A stretch of DNA of 64,000 nucleotides, taken from NCBI GenBank assembly GCA_965218235.1, contig OZ244596.1:558001-622000 (forward strand), read 5' to 3'. The DNA is from CADCWK01 sp965218235 (GTDB lineage: Bacteria; Chloroflexota; Chloroflexia; Thermomicrobiales; UBA6265). Shown one piece after another: positions 1 through 9,600 of the stretch. The notes below the pieces were generated by a model. That model made no database searches and was not told the origin of the DNA. It saw only the letters and a program-made list of their open reading frames with translations. The position numbers were made by a program, and so were the translations under genes. Numbering within the stretch: position 1 is the first letter of the stretch; each line of letters begins with the position of its first letter.

Positions 1-1
1 G

Positions 2-535
2 GCCGGGATGCCGATCGCCGAGTGGTGGCCGCACGCCCAGCGGATCTCGTTCTATGAGCGCGATGGCTGGGGTCCTGGCTACGACGCCTCGATCCTCCAG
101 CCGGACGCAGACCCGTTTTCCGGCGGCGACTTCAAGTTCGACAATCCGACCGATAGCTGGCTGCTGATCGAATCCTACGTCGACGGAGCCCACGTCATCG
201 TCAAGATCTACGGTCCCGATACGCAGTGGGACGTCCAGGTCGGCGACGCCGTCACCAGCGATCCGATCCTGCCGGACGGGGACATCGAGGTCGTCAATCC
301 CGGCATGGTAGCGGGCTGTGTCGTCCACACAGAACTCCCGCTGGACGGTCTCGCGGTCTCGTTCACGAGGACGGTCAGTGATGCGAAGGGCGAAGTGCTG
401 CGTGAAGGCACCTTCGAGACGCTCTTCAAGGCAAATGGCAACGTCTTCGTCGTCAGCCCAGACCAACAGGGCGCCTCCCCCGCGATGGGTGGAGGCAACT
501 CCGGAAACTGCGACTTCTCGGCGATCCCGATCTAG
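2..535 (+). CDS. VanW family protein, C-terminal fragment
   Basis: This is the 3' end of a gene that enters from the left edge; the frame is open to base 2. The pattern AGMPIAEWWPHAQRISFYERDG, then a FKFDNPTDSWLLIESYVDG stretch, is the conserved core of VanW-family proteins, which in Gram-positive-type bacteria are usually large exported or membrane-anchored cell-envelope proteins that also carry peptidoglycan-binding-like domains. The C-terminus ends in a Gly/Ser-rich tail. The biochemical role of VanW proteins is not established, so only the family is claimed. The gene ends 60-100 bases before a glycosyltransferase on the same strand. Confidence 0.75.
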   Translation, partial: AGMPIAEWWPHAQRISFYERDGWGPGYDASILQPDADPFSGGDFKFDNPTDSWLLIESYVDGAHVIVKIYGPDTQWDVQVGDAVTSDPILPDGDIEVVNPGMVAGCVVHTELPLDGLAVSFTRTVSDAKGEVLREGTFETLFKANGNVFVVSPDQQGASPAMGGGNSGNCDFSAIPI

Positions 536-634
536 CGATGCGATTCGAAGCGGGGTGCCAGGAGAATCGCGTTCCCGCTCCGATCCATTCTGGTTATGAT
601 CCGTCGTGATCGACGTGTCAGGAGTCGAGTCGAC

Positions 635-1534
635 GTGGTGAATCGTGATGCCCAGCGGGCTTCCCGGCCCGAACCGTCCCGGATCCCGGGTAGCCTCTCG
701 CTGGTCCTGCCCGCCCACAATGAGGAAGAGAACATCGGTCTTGTCGTCGGCCAGGCACTCGAGGTCCTGCCGCAATATGCGCCCGAGTTCGAGATCGTCG
801 TCGTCAATGACGGTAGCCGGGACCGGACCCGGCAGATCCTCGACGAGCTGGCGGCGGCCCATCCCGAAGTCAGTCCGGTCCACCACGACGTCAATCGCGG
901 CTACGGCGGGGCGCTTGTTTCCGGGTTCAACGCGACGAGCGGCGACTACGTCATGTTCATGGACAGCGACCGCCAGTTCGACATCAATGACCTGGCGCTG
1001 CTGAGCCCCTTCATCGGCTCGTTCGACATCGTCGCCGGCTTCCGGCGCGAGCGAAACGACCCGCTGCACCGGCGGATCAACGCCGAAGTCTTCAATACCG
1101 TCGTGAGGACGCTCTACGGCGTCCACATGCGCGACATCGACTGCGCCTTCAAGGTCTTCCGGGGCGACATGCTCCGCGAGATCCGGCTGACGTCCAGTGG
1201 CGCGCTGATCAACACGGAGATGCAGGCGAAACTGCGACGCAAGGGGGCGACCCTCCAGCAGGTCGCCGTCCATCACTACCCACGGGTGGCCGGCACGGCG
1301 ACCGGGGCGAACCTTGGCGTGATCGCCCACGCCATGAAGGAGACCCTGACCCTGTGGTGGAGCATGCACCGCTACCGGAGCAAGGGCGAGGAGATCCGGC
1401 GCCGCCCGACGGCGATCGCGACCGATACCGTCGGCGCCGTCGGCCACCTCGGCGTGCGGACCGTCTCACACCTCGCTCACCGGCGCCCGGCTGGGAGCCA
1501 TTCGGACACCGACGTCCCGACCGGCAGACGGTAG
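635..1534 (+). CDS. Family 2 glycosyltransferase (dolichol-phosphate-mannose synthase-like)
   Basis: About 300 aa. The N-terminal GT-A fold shows SLVLPAHNEEENI, the nucleotide-binding VVNDGSRDRT, and the metal-binding FMDSDRQFD (DxD-like), in the order typical of DPM1/DpgS-like GT2 enzymes that transfer a sugar from a nucleotide sugar to a polyprenyl phosphate. No C-terminal membrane helices are obvious; the tail is Arg/His rich. I prefer the GTG at 635 because AGGAG lies 10 nt upstream (620-624); an ATG at 596 in the same frame lacks a Shine-Dalgarno sequence. The acceptor and the sugar cannot be told from sequence. The gene ends at a strong bidirectional terminator. Confidence 0.85.
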   Translation: MVNRDAQRASRPEPSRIPGSLSLVLPAHNEEENIGLVVGQALEVLPQYAPEFEIVVVNDGSRDRTRQILDELAAAHPEVSPVHHDVNRGYGGALVSGFNATSGDYVMFMDSDRQFDINDLALLSPFIGSFDIVAGFRRERNDPLHRRINAEVFNTVVRTLYGVHMRDIDCAFKVFRGDMLREIRLTSSGALINTEMQAKLRRKGATLQQVAVHHYPRVAGTATGANLGVIAHAMKETLTLWWSMHRYRSKGEEIRRRPTAIATDTVGAVGHLGVRTVSHLAHRRPAGSHSDTDVPTGRR

Positions 1535-1559
1535 CGAGTGAGTGAGTGGTGCGGTCAGG

Positions 1560-1605
1560 AAACGCGGACGGGACTGGCATGATGTTGCCAGTCCCGTCCG
1601 CGTTT
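1560..1605. terminator. Bidirectional terminator hairpin
   Basis: A perfect 20-bp inverted repeat (1560-1579 with 1586-1605) around a 6-nt loop lies between two convergent genes. The arms begin with AAA and end with TTT, so it can serve both the glycosyltransferase and prmA. Confidence 0.85.
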
Positions 1606-1671
1606 TCGACGGAGCTACAGCGATGGTCAAACGGCCGGTCACTCCAAGGGAGTGACACTCTACGTCGTTGG

Positions 1672-2607
1672 CTACTGTGGCGAGCGGCGGAGCGTCAGGC
1701 CGACCCAGTCCTCGATCTGGTCGCGGTCGGTCACAACGAACCGGCGGGCGCCGTAGGCCGCAACGACATCGGCCTCGCGACCCTCGATGATTCCGGCCAG
1801 AACGAGCGTCCCACCATCCGCGACGGAGCCGGTGATCCCGTCGACGAGCTCGATCAGGACGCGGGCGATGATGTTCGCAACCACGAGCGTGTAGGTCGCC
1901 GGGAACGGGCCGTCCGTGCCGGCGGTTCCCTCCGCGATCCGGATCGGCACGGCCAGGTCGTTCCGCTCGACGTTCTCGCGGGCCGAGCGGACGGCGACCG
2001 GCTCGATATCGTTGGCATCGACCGAGTCCGCGCCGAGGCGAGCGGCCGCGATCGCGAGGACACCCGAGCCGGTCCCAACGTCGAGAACGGTGTCGCCGGG
2101 TCGGATCACGGCTTCGAGTCCGGTCATCGCCAGCCGGGTGGTCGGGTGCGTGCCAGTCCCGAAGGCCATGCCGGGGTCGAGGATGACGACGACATCGCCC
2201 TCGGCCTCCGTGTAGTCCCGCCACGGCGGCCGGACGACGACCCGTCGCCCGACGCGAACCGGCTGGTAGAACTCCTTCCAGGTATGGGCCCAGTCCTCCT
2301 CGGCACGCTCGGTGATGATCAGCTCGCCCACCGGACGGATCTGGTTGAGATGGAACAGCCCGCGCCGGATCTCCTCCACCTTCGCCATGTCCGTATCGGC
2401 CGCCGCGAGAAAGGTTCGGACGATGACCGGCCGCGACGTGTCGACCCGGACGTTGTCGCCGTCCCGCTCCTGGAGATACGGCTCTTCGATCACGACACCC
2501 TCGTTGTACCCGTAGCGGGCGAACAACTCCGAGACGGGCTCGACCGCCTCCATGTGGACCTCGACCGACAGCTCCAGCCAGCCCTTCGACACCGTCGCGT
2601 CGGTCAT
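1672..2607 (-). CDS. prmA: Ribosomal protein L11 methyltransferase
   Basis: 311 aa, the usual PrmA length. An N-terminal substrate-recognition domain precedes a class I SAM methyltransferase with the hallmarks GMAFGTGTHPTT and LDVGTGSGVLAIAA (SAM-binding motif I) and VVANIIARVL (motif IV). PrmA trimethylates lysines of ribosomal protein L11 in the cytoplasm. Its ATG overlaps the stop of the upstream nucleotidyltransferase gene by 4 bases (ATGA at 2604-2607), so the two are translationally coupled. Confidence 0.93.
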   Translation of the reverse strand: MTDATVSKGWLELSVEVHMEAVEPVSELFARYGYNEGVVIEEPYLQERDGDNVRVDTSRPVIVRTFLAAADTDMAKVEEIRRGLFHLNQIRPVGELIITERAEEDWAHTWKEFYQPVRVGRRVVVRPPWRDYTEAEGDVVVILDPGMAFGTGTHPTTRLAMTGLEAVIRPGDTVLDVGTGSGVLAIAAARLGADSVDANDIEPVAVRSARENVERNDLAVPIRIAEGTAGTDGPFPATYTLVVANIIARVLIELVDGITGSVADGGTLVLAGIIEGREADVVAAYGARRFVVTDRDQIEDWVGLTLRRSPQ

Positions 2608-3584
2608 ACGGCGACCTCGGACGTATCACCGACGTTGACGCGGGCGGCGGTTCCGCTGACTTTCGCCCGCCGGCCGACCAGCGAGTTCTCGACGACCGCG
2701 GACGTGATCGACGCGCCTGCCTCGACGATCGTGTCCCGGACGATTGAATCGCGAATCATGGCGCCAGCGCCGACGCTGGCGTAGGGGCCGATCACGCAGC
2801 GCTCGAGGACGGCATCGGCGGCAACGGCGCTCGGGGCGACAATCGTCGCCGTCCCCCGCTGCTCGTCGACTGCTCCGGAGCGGTCGAGCAGGTAGCGATT
2901 CGTGTTGAGGAGGACGGTCGGGTTGCCGCAGTCTTCCCACTCCGTGACGGGGAGCGAGACGACCTTCCGGCCGGCGTCGATCATGAGCTGGAAGGCGTCG
3001 GCGATGTAGAACTCGCCCTTGATGCTGATGTCCCGCCGGATCTGCTCCTCGATCGCCTCGTAGAGGTCGCCCATCCGTTTGACGTAGTAAATCCCGATCA
3101 CGGCCAGCTTCGAGATCGGCTCCTTCGGCTTCTCGACCAGCTTCACGATCCGCCCGTCCTCGACGACGGCGATACCGAGGGCCGAGGGATCCTCGACGGT
3201 CTTGGTGAACATCGCGGCGTCGGCGTCGAGCGTCGTAAGGGGCGAGAAGTCCGCCTCGAAGATCGCGTCCGGGAACAGGATCAAGGCATCGTGGTCGTCG
3301 GGGATCAGGTGCCGGGCCCGGATGATGGCGTCGCACTGGCCCAGCATCTCGGGCTGCTCGACGAAGGTCGAGGGGATCGGAAGTTCCGCCTTCGCCCATG
3401 CCTCCAGCTGCTCACCGAGGAACCCGGTAACGAACGTGACTTGCGCGGGGTTGTAGGGAAGCAGCCGGTCCATGACGTGGGCGAGCATCGGCTTGCCCGC
3501 GACGCTGACGAGCGGCTTGGGCTTGCTCCAGGTCTGGGGCCGAAGCCGGGTTCCGAAGCCAGCGGCGGGAAGAAGAATGTCCAC
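2604..3584 (-). CDS. Sugar-1-phosphate nucleotidyltransferase with C-terminal left-handed beta-helix
   Basis: 326 aa. The N-terminus LLPAAGFGTRLRPQT with the following KPKPLVSVAGKP is the NTP_transferase signature of glucose-1-phosphate thymidylyl/uridylyltransferases, which make NDP-sugars from NTP and sugar-1-phosphate. After about residue 245, hexapeptide-like repeats (VLERCVIGPYASVGAG, DTIVEAGASI) form a beta-helix as in RmlA-long/GlmU-like enzymes. The start is GTG at 3584, with GGAGG 10 nt upstream. It is the first gene of a two-gene operon with prmA; the nucleotide and sugar specificity is not decided by sequence. Confidence 0.85.
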   Translation of the reverse strand: MDILLPAAGFGTRLRPQTWSKPKPLVSVAGKPMLAHVMDRLLPYNPAQVTFVTGFLGEQLEAWAKAELPIPSTFVEQPEMLGQCDAIIRARHLIPDDHDALILFPDAIFEADFSPLTTLDADAAMFTKTVEDPSALGIAVVEDGRIVKLVEKPKEPISKLAVIGIYYVKRMGDLYEAIEEQIRRDISIKGEFYIADAFQLMIDAGRKVVSLPVTEWEDCGNPTVLLNTNRYLLDRSGAVDEQRGTATIVAPSAVAADAVLERCVIGPYASVGAGAMIRDSIVRDTIVEAGASITSAVVENSLVGRRAKVSGTAARVNVGDTSEVAV

Positions 3585-3691
3585 GCGTCGGGGTCCTCCG
3601 TGAGGCCAGGGCTGGCCCGCTCGTGCCCGGATTCCATCGCCGGGTCTGTCCGCGTCAATCTACCACTGTGGCTTTGGCATGCGGTCAGGGG

Positions 3692-4180
3692 TCAGCCACG
3701 GGCCAGCAATGCGATCTCGTCGGCGACCGCCGGGTAGGCGCCCTGGAGCTGGGCCCGGTCGCCCCGCTCATAGTCCTCGAACCGGAACCCCGGCGTCATG
3801 GTGGTGCCCATCAGGGCGAAGCGCCCGCCATCCCGGAGCCGGCTTCCCTGCCAGTTGCCACCGGGCACGAGCACCTGCACCTCCATCCCGGCCAGCAGAT
3901 CGCTGCCCAGCGTCCAGCGTTCGATCGTTCCGCCCGAACCGAGTTGCAGGAGGTCGACCGCGTCGCCGAGGTAGAAGTGGTACAGCTCATCGTGGGGCAG
4001 ACGGTGCAACTCCGAGAACGTTTCGGGCGTCAGCAGGTAGTAGATCGCGGTCGCTGCCGAGGCCGCGCCACCGCCGCCATGCAGCCGGTACGTCTCCCGA
4101 TAGAGCCCACCCTCCCCTTCGAGTGGGCGGAGGCCGAGGTGAGCGACGATATCCTCCGCGGACAACATCTGGCGCGACAT
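3692..4180 (-). CDS. Cupin domain protein, DUF985 (Cupin_5) family
   Basis: 162 aa, the whole of a single DUF985 cupin. The pattern EGGLYRETYR near the N-terminus, TAIYYLLTPETFSELHRLPHDELYHFYLGDAV in the middle, and the C-terminal LMGTTMTPGFRFEDYERGDR are diagnostic of this family, a compact beta-barrel related to sugar epimerase-like cupins. The natural ligand of the family is not known to me and none is claimed. It is monocistronic and sits between the nucleotidyltransferase and tRNA-Glu, transcribed in the same direction as both. Confidence 0.85.
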   Translation of the reverse strand: MSRQMLSAEDIVAHLGLRPLEGEGGLYRETYRLHGGGGAASAATAIYYLLTPETFSELHRLPHDELYHFYLGDAVDLLQLGSGGTIERWTLGSDLLAGMEVQVLVPGGNWQGSRLRDGGRFALMGTTMTPGFRFEDYERGDRAQLQGAYPAVADEIALLARG

Positions 4181-4229
4181 GCTGACGCCCCTTCATGAGC
4201 GTGGGTCGCAACCCGGCGGACACAGAGAA

Positions 4230-4254
4230 GCCGCCTGGACACATGTCCGGCGGC
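4230..4254 (-). terminator. Terminator hairpin after tRNA-Glu
   Basis: An 11-bp inverted repeat with one bulged base (GCCGCC.GGACA paired to TGTCCGGCGGC) lies just downstream of tRNA-Glu on the minus strand and is followed there by TTCTCTGTGT. Confidence 0.6.
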
Positions 4255-4267
4255 GCAACCTCGTTGA

Positions 4268-4341
4268 TACCCCCAGCGGGATTCGAACCCGCGATCTTCA
4301 CCTTGAAAGGGTGACGTCCTGGGCCGCTAGACTATGGGGGC
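4268..4341 (-). tRNA. tRNA-Glu(UUC)
   Basis: A 74-nt cloverleaf on the minus strand. Acceptor GCCCCCA pairs with TGGGGGT (one G-U pair), anticodon stem TCACC/GGTGA encloses loop CTTTCAA with anticodon UUC, and the T-arm is GCGGG/CCCGC around TTCGAAT. The 3' CCA is not encoded, in contrast to the tRNA array at 63.2-63.6 kb. Confidence 0.95.
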
Positions 4342-4375
4342 CCAGCGGGAACGATACCTTCCAGCACCCCTACTG

Positions 4376-5866
4376 TCAACGCGGAACATCGGTCTCGGGA
4401 GTGATCCCCGCATCGCCCCTGGGCCTGGCAACACGCCCCAGCCAGCGTCGCCCGTCCTCCGAGACGACCACCACGACGGCCACCGCCACCAGCAGCAACG
4501 CGACCCGCCCGGACGTCGTGAGACCGGGAACCGCGATACTTGCGAACGGCAGCCGGCCGAAACCGTCGATCACAAGCAGGATCAGGTCACCGAGCCAGCC
4601 CGCGACCGTGATGAGTGCGTCACCGGCCAGCGGGCTGACGTCGCCGAGCAGCGCGCCGGCGAAGGCGACCGGGAACGCGACACCGACCAGCGGCCCGACG
4701 AGCAGATTGACCGGAATCGAGACGAGCGAGGCGCTGCCGAAGGTGGCCATGGTGATCGGCAGCGTGGCGACCTGGGCGACGATCGAGCCATTGATGGCGA
4801 CCCGAACGGTACCGACTGGCGACGCGATCGAGACGCCGGCGGCGACGGCGGCCAGCGCGACCGAGGCACTGAGCGACAGTTGAAAGCCGATGTCGTCGAC
4901 CAGCCGCGGATCGTAGAGCGCCATCCCCGCCGCCGAGAGCACGGCCGCGGTCAGGTAGTCAGGACGCCGCCCGAATGGGATCGCCAGCAGGGCAATCGTC
5001 GCCATCAGCGCCGCCCGGACCACCGGTGGTTCCAGGCCGGTCACGGCGGCGTAGAGCCAGATCGCAGCGGTCACGGCACCCAACCAGACCAGTCGCCGCC
5101 GGAGCCCGGCCGGGTTGCCGACCGCCATCAGCAGGACGACGACCAGGGCCAGGTTCGACCCACTGACAGCCGTGATATGACTCATCCCGGTCTTCCGGAA
5201 CGCGTCGTCGATCTCACCCGACAGGGCACTGTCATCGCCGACGACCAGACCGCCGAGCAGGATGCCGCTGTCGCCCGGAACCGCCCGCCGGAGCCGCTCG
5301 GCGAGGTCCGCGCCGAAACCGTAGAGTGCCCGCCGAACACCGGCCCCGGATTCCTCGACCCAGATCGTCCGGGCGAAGACGGAGCCCGAGACACCGTGCT
5401 GCTCCAGGTAGGATCGGTACCCCGACTCGCTGTCCTCGGTCGGCGTCAGATCGCCGGTCAGACCGACGACGTCGCCGTACGCCACCCGTGGCGACGCGGG
5501 AGCGATGATTCGAACGATGCCAGCCTGATCGGACCAGACGTCAACGGCCCGGACACGCAGGAGTTCGATCTCAACATGTTGATAGCGCAAATCGGTCTGG
5601 ACCGGGGAGATGACTCGTCCCTCGACGCGATCGACATCGCCTATGCCGGCCAGAGACGGAATGGGAGCGACCGACCCGGCCCGGACGATTCCCACTCCGG
5701 CGAGGCAGATCAGCACCGTAACCATCACCAATCTCGTGATGGTTCCCGGACCGGTGCCCCGTCGCGCGAACAGGGCGAGGGTGCCCGTGGCAACGACCAG
5801 CGGCCAGCCAGCGGGGCCGAAGGTGAGCCCGATCAGGACCGCGCCACCGGCCCAGATGCCGATCAC
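4376..5866 (-). CDS. comEC: ComEC/Rec2-type competence membrane channel, lacking the metallo-beta-lactamase domain
   Basis: 496 aa. An N-terminal membrane pair and DUF4131-like soluble region are followed by a Competence domain (motif GMSHITAVSGSNLALVVVLLMAVG near residue 230) and many hydrophobic helices. ComEC forms the pore that passes transforming single-stranded DNA across the cytoplasmic membrane. Standard long ComEC proteins are about 700-800 aa and end in a metallo-beta-lactamase-like domain; this one stops after the last helices with no HxHxDH motif. Its ATG overlaps the comEA stop by 4 bases, so both are made from one message. Confidence 0.88.
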   Translation of the reverse strand: MIGIWAGGAVLIGLTFGPAGWPLVVATGTLALFARRGTGPGTITRLVMVTVLICLAGVGIVRAGSVAPIPSLAGIGDVDRVEGRVISPVQTDLRYQHVEIELLRVRAVDVWSDQAGIVRIIAPASPRVAYGDVVGLTGDLTPTEDSESGYRSYLEQHGVSGSVFARTIWVEESGAGVRRALYGFGADLAERLRRAVPGDSGILLGGLVVGDDSALSGEIDDAFRKTGMSHITAVSGSNLALVVVLLMAVGNPAGLRRRLVWLGAVTAAIWLYAAVTGLEPPVVRAALMATIALLAIPFGRRPDYLTAAVLSAAGMALYDPRLVDDIGFQLSLSASVALAAVAAGVSIASPVGTVRVAINGSIVAQVATLPITMATFGSASLVSIPVNLLVGPLVGVAFPVAFAGALLGDVSPLAGDALITVAGWLGDLILLVIDGFGRLPFASIAVPGLTTSGRVALLLVAVAVVVVVSEDGRRWLGRVARPRGDAGITPETDVPR

Positions 5867-6525
5867 GTCGCGCCGTCCCCAACCGTGACGAGCGGCCGCA
5901 ACTCCTCGACCATCGTGATGGAGATGCCCGCGATCGCCTCCAGCTCATCGACGGTCTGGTACGGACCGTTCTCATCGCGGTAGGCGACGATCCGCTCGGC
6001 CAGAACGGGGCCGATCCCTGGCAGCGAATCGAGTTCCGTCACGCTGGCGGTGTTGATTGCGATCAGGTCGCCAGTGTCCGTCGCGGACGTGGCACTCGCG
6101 GTCGGCCGCGCGGACGGCAGGTGGCTGGCGGCCGTGGCACCTCCGCCACCTGCCACGGCAACTTCGTCGCCCACGGAACCGGAAGTGGCGTCGACGACCT
6201 CTGGCGGAATCTGTCCGACCGTCACGCGCTCGCCGTCGACCAGCAGCCGGGCCAGGTTCAGCTCTTCCGTTTCGGCGGAATCCGTGAACCCACCCGCCCC
6301 GGCGACCGCATCGTTGAGCCGCGCGCCGGCCGGCAGCGTCTGGACGCCTGGCGTCGCGACGGCCCCGTCGATGACGACGATGACTGGCCGCTCGGCCGCT
6401 ACATCCACGATGACGATGGGTGGTGCGCGGCGTGCATCGATTATCCGGAGCGTCAGCGCGAGGGCGCTCGCCAGCAGGACGGATACGATCAGGATGAGCG
6501 CGAGTCTGCTCACGGCACCCGGCAT
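5863..6525 (-). CDS. comEA: ComEA-like DNA receptor (SLBB plus helix-hairpin-helix)
   Basis: 220 aa. One N-terminal membrane anchor (residues about 5-27) precedes an SLBB-like domain (IDGAVATPGVQTLPAGARLNDAV), a low-complexity Ala/Ser/Thr linker and a C-terminal tandem helix-hairpin-helix (INTASVTELDSLPGIGPVLAERIV). This is the standard order of ComEA, the envelope-anchored double-stranded DNA receptor of natural transformation. It is directly upstream of and overlaps comEC. Confidence 0.92.
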   Translation of the reverse strand: MPGAVSRLALILIVSVLLASALALTLRIIDARRAPPIVIVDVAAERPVIVVIDGAVATPGVQTLPAGARLNDAVAGAGGFTDSAETEELNLARLLVDGERVTVGQIPPEVVDATSGSVGDEVAVAGGGGATAASHLPSARPTASATSATDTGDLIAINTASVTELDSLPGIGPVLAERIVAYRDENGPYQTVDELEAIAGISITMVEELRPLVTVGDGAT

Positions 6526-6649
6526 CGAGCGGCTGTCCTTTCGGGCGAAGCGATGTCACGTTTGGTCACAATACGACGAGTTGTCGAGCGCCTGTGCGAT
6601 ATACTAACGGGATGAGTCCGGAGGCGGAAGACCGCCTGTCCGGCGTGTC

Positions 6650-9600
6650 ATGTTGCCATCCCGAATCAGGACGATGCCGGTGAGTCTCGCTGCGATAATG
6701 AATGTGCTGGGTGACCTGCCCCAGATCCGGGCGGTGCGGGATCACCTCGCGTCCTCCACGCGGGGGAATCGGCAGCGGATCAGCTTCGTCTCCCTGCCGA
6801 CCTCCGCCCGGGCGGCCGTGATGGCGTCCCTGCTCGAGGGCCGGACCGGGACGACGCTGATCGTCGCCTCCCGGAGCGACCGGGCCGAGAGCCTGGCATC
6901 GTCCCTGTCCGCCTACCTCCCGTCCGACCGCCGGGTCGCGGTCTGGCCCTCGCCGGAAGCCCTGCCCTACGAGCAGCTCCCCTTCGACAGCGCCCTGGCG
7001 GCTGAGCGCGTCGCCCTGCTCGCCCAGCTCAACGCCGGCGGCTTGGACGCTCCGGCGGCCCTCGTCGTGACCGTTCGCGGCCTCGTCCAGATCGTCATGT
7101 CGGCCGAAGAGCTTCAGCAGCAGACGCTCCGGATCCGGCCGGGCCAGCGACTCCGAATCGACGACGTCCTGACCTGGGCCACGACCGTCGGCTATCACGT
7201 CTCGCCCCTCGTCCAGGAGCCGGGAACGCTTGCCCGCCGGGGCGGCATCATCGACGTCTTCGTGCCAGGTGCTCCGTTCCCAGTCCGGCTCGACTTCTTC
7301 GGCGACGAGGTCGACACGATCCGGTCGTTCGACCCGCGGACCCAGCGCTCCCAGCAGCGCCTGACAGAGACGCTACTCCTGCCACCCTCGGAACTCCCGC
7401 TCTGGCGGCTGCCGCGGATCGCCGATACCCTCCAGCGGCTCGACACCGGCGAGCTCCGGGCCGAGATCGCGACGGAGTGGCGCCGGATGCTGGAGGCGGT
7501 CGCGTCCGGCCAGACGCCGGCATCGGTCGACCTGCTGGCCTCGTACCTGGTCCCGGAGCGATCGACGGTGCTGGATTATATCGCCCCGTCGGCCCTCGTT
7601 CTCGTCGAGGAACCGCCGGCGGTCGACCTCGCCGCGACCTCGATGGCGTCCCACGCCGCCGACGTCCTCGTCAGCGCGACCGGCGGCGGTGAGCTCCCGA
7701 CGGGACTGGAGCAGCCCTTCACCGACTGGCAGACCGTCGAGCGGCTCCTGGGGCAGCACGACCAGGTCGCCTTCGGGGAGGCGCCCAACCACCTCGAGAT
7801 CGACGTCCCGGCGATCGCCGACGCGCCGCTCTACGCCGGCCGGCTGTCGGCGATGGTCGACTCGGTCATCCACCGCGGCGACTCGGGCTGGGCGATCTAC
7901 CTCGCCTCGGATCAGGGCGACCGCCTCGGCGAGCTGCTGGCCGAGCGGGACGTGGCGTACGAGCTCGTCGATCGCGACGCGACGCCGGAGCCGGTGACCG
8001 CCGGCCGGATCACGATCGTCCGATCCGACCTGCCGGCCGGATGGGAACTGGAGTCGAACGAACAGTCGGTCGTGACGCTGACCGACCTGGAGATCTTCGG
8101 TTTCCGAAAGGCGACTCGCCGAGCGTACCGCCGCCAGACCAGCGACGCCGGCAGCAACGCCGCCGATTTCACACCCGGTGAGTTCGTCGTCCACGTCGAC
8201 CACGGGATCGCCCAGTTCACCGGCCTGGTCCGGCTGGATGCTTCCGGGGTTGAGCGCGAGTACATGCTGCTCGTCTACGCAAAAGGCGACAAGCTCTACG
8301 TCCCGGTCGATCAGAGCGATCGCGTCTCCCGCTACACCGGTGGCGGCGCCGATCCGGTCGCCTCCCGGCTCGGCTCGGGCGAGTGGGTCCGGACCAAGCA
8401 GCGCGTCCGCCGGGCGATCCGGGAGATGGCCTGGGAGCTGATCCAGCTCTACGCCCAGCGTGAGACCTCGGCCGGTCACGCCTTCCCGCCCGACTCAACC
8501 TGGGACCTTGAACTGGAGGAGTCCTTCCCCTGGGAGGAGACGGTCGACCAGCAGAAGGCGATCGACAGTGTCAAGGCCGACATGGAGTCCGACCAACCGA
8601 TGGACCGGCTCGTCTGCGGTGACGTCGGCTTCGGCAAGACCGAAGTCGCGCTGCGAGCCGCCTTCAAGGCCGTCAATGGCGGCAAGCAGGTCGCGGTCCT
8701 GGTTCCGACGACCGTTCTCGCCCTTCAGCACTTCCAGACCTTCACCCAGCGCCTCGGGTCCTATCCAGTTCGGGTGGAGATGCTGTCCCGGCTACGGGAC
8801 AAGGCGACCCAGCGCCAGATCCTGAGGGACCTCAGGGACGGCGCGATCGACATCGTCATCGGTACTCACCGAATCGTGCAGGGGGACGTAGCCTTCAAGG
8901 ACCTCGGGCTGGTCGTCGTCGACGAGGAGCAGCGCTTCGGCGTCCGGCAGAAGGAGTTCCTCAAGCGATTCCGAACCGCGGTCGATGTCATCAGCATGAG
9001 CGCGACGCCGATCCCGCGGACGCTCCATATGTCGCTGGCCGGTATCCGCGACATCAGCGTGATCGACACCGCACCCCAGGCCCGGCTCCCGGTCCGGACG
9101 TTCGTGACGGAGTGGAGCGACCACCTGATCCGCGAGGTCGTCCTGCGCGAGCTGGACCGTGGCGGGCAGATCTACTTCGTCCACAACCGGGTCCACGACA
9201 TCGACCAGCTCGCCCACCGGATCCGGGCGCTGGTCCCGGAGGCGCGGATCGGCGTCGGCCACGGCCAGATGGATGAGGCGGTCCTGGAGGACGTGATCCT
9301 CTCCTTCGTCCGGCACGACTTCGACGTGCTGATCTCGACGACGATCATCGAGTCGGGGATCGACATCGCCAACGTCAACACGATCGTGATCGACCACGCC
9401 GACGCCCTCGGCCTGACCCAGCTCTACCAGCTCCGGGGCCGCGTCGGCCGCAGCACCCAGCGGGCCTACGCCTACCTGCTCTACCGCCAGGGCAAGTCGA
9501 TCAGCGAGGTGGCGCAGGAGCGGCTGGAGGCGATCCAGGAGGCGACCGAGCTCGGGGCCGGGCTCCGGGTCGCGATGCGGGACATGGAGATCCGGGGGGC

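Noticed and set aside
1546..2784. 412-codon plus-strand frame opposite prmA
   Set aside because: Arg/Asp-rich shadow of prmA in a GC-rich genome, without recognisable domains.
4334..5983. 549-codon plus-strand frame opposite comEC
   Set aside because: Antisense shadow rich in Arg/Asp/Gln; comEC on the other strand has clear membrane helices and motifs.
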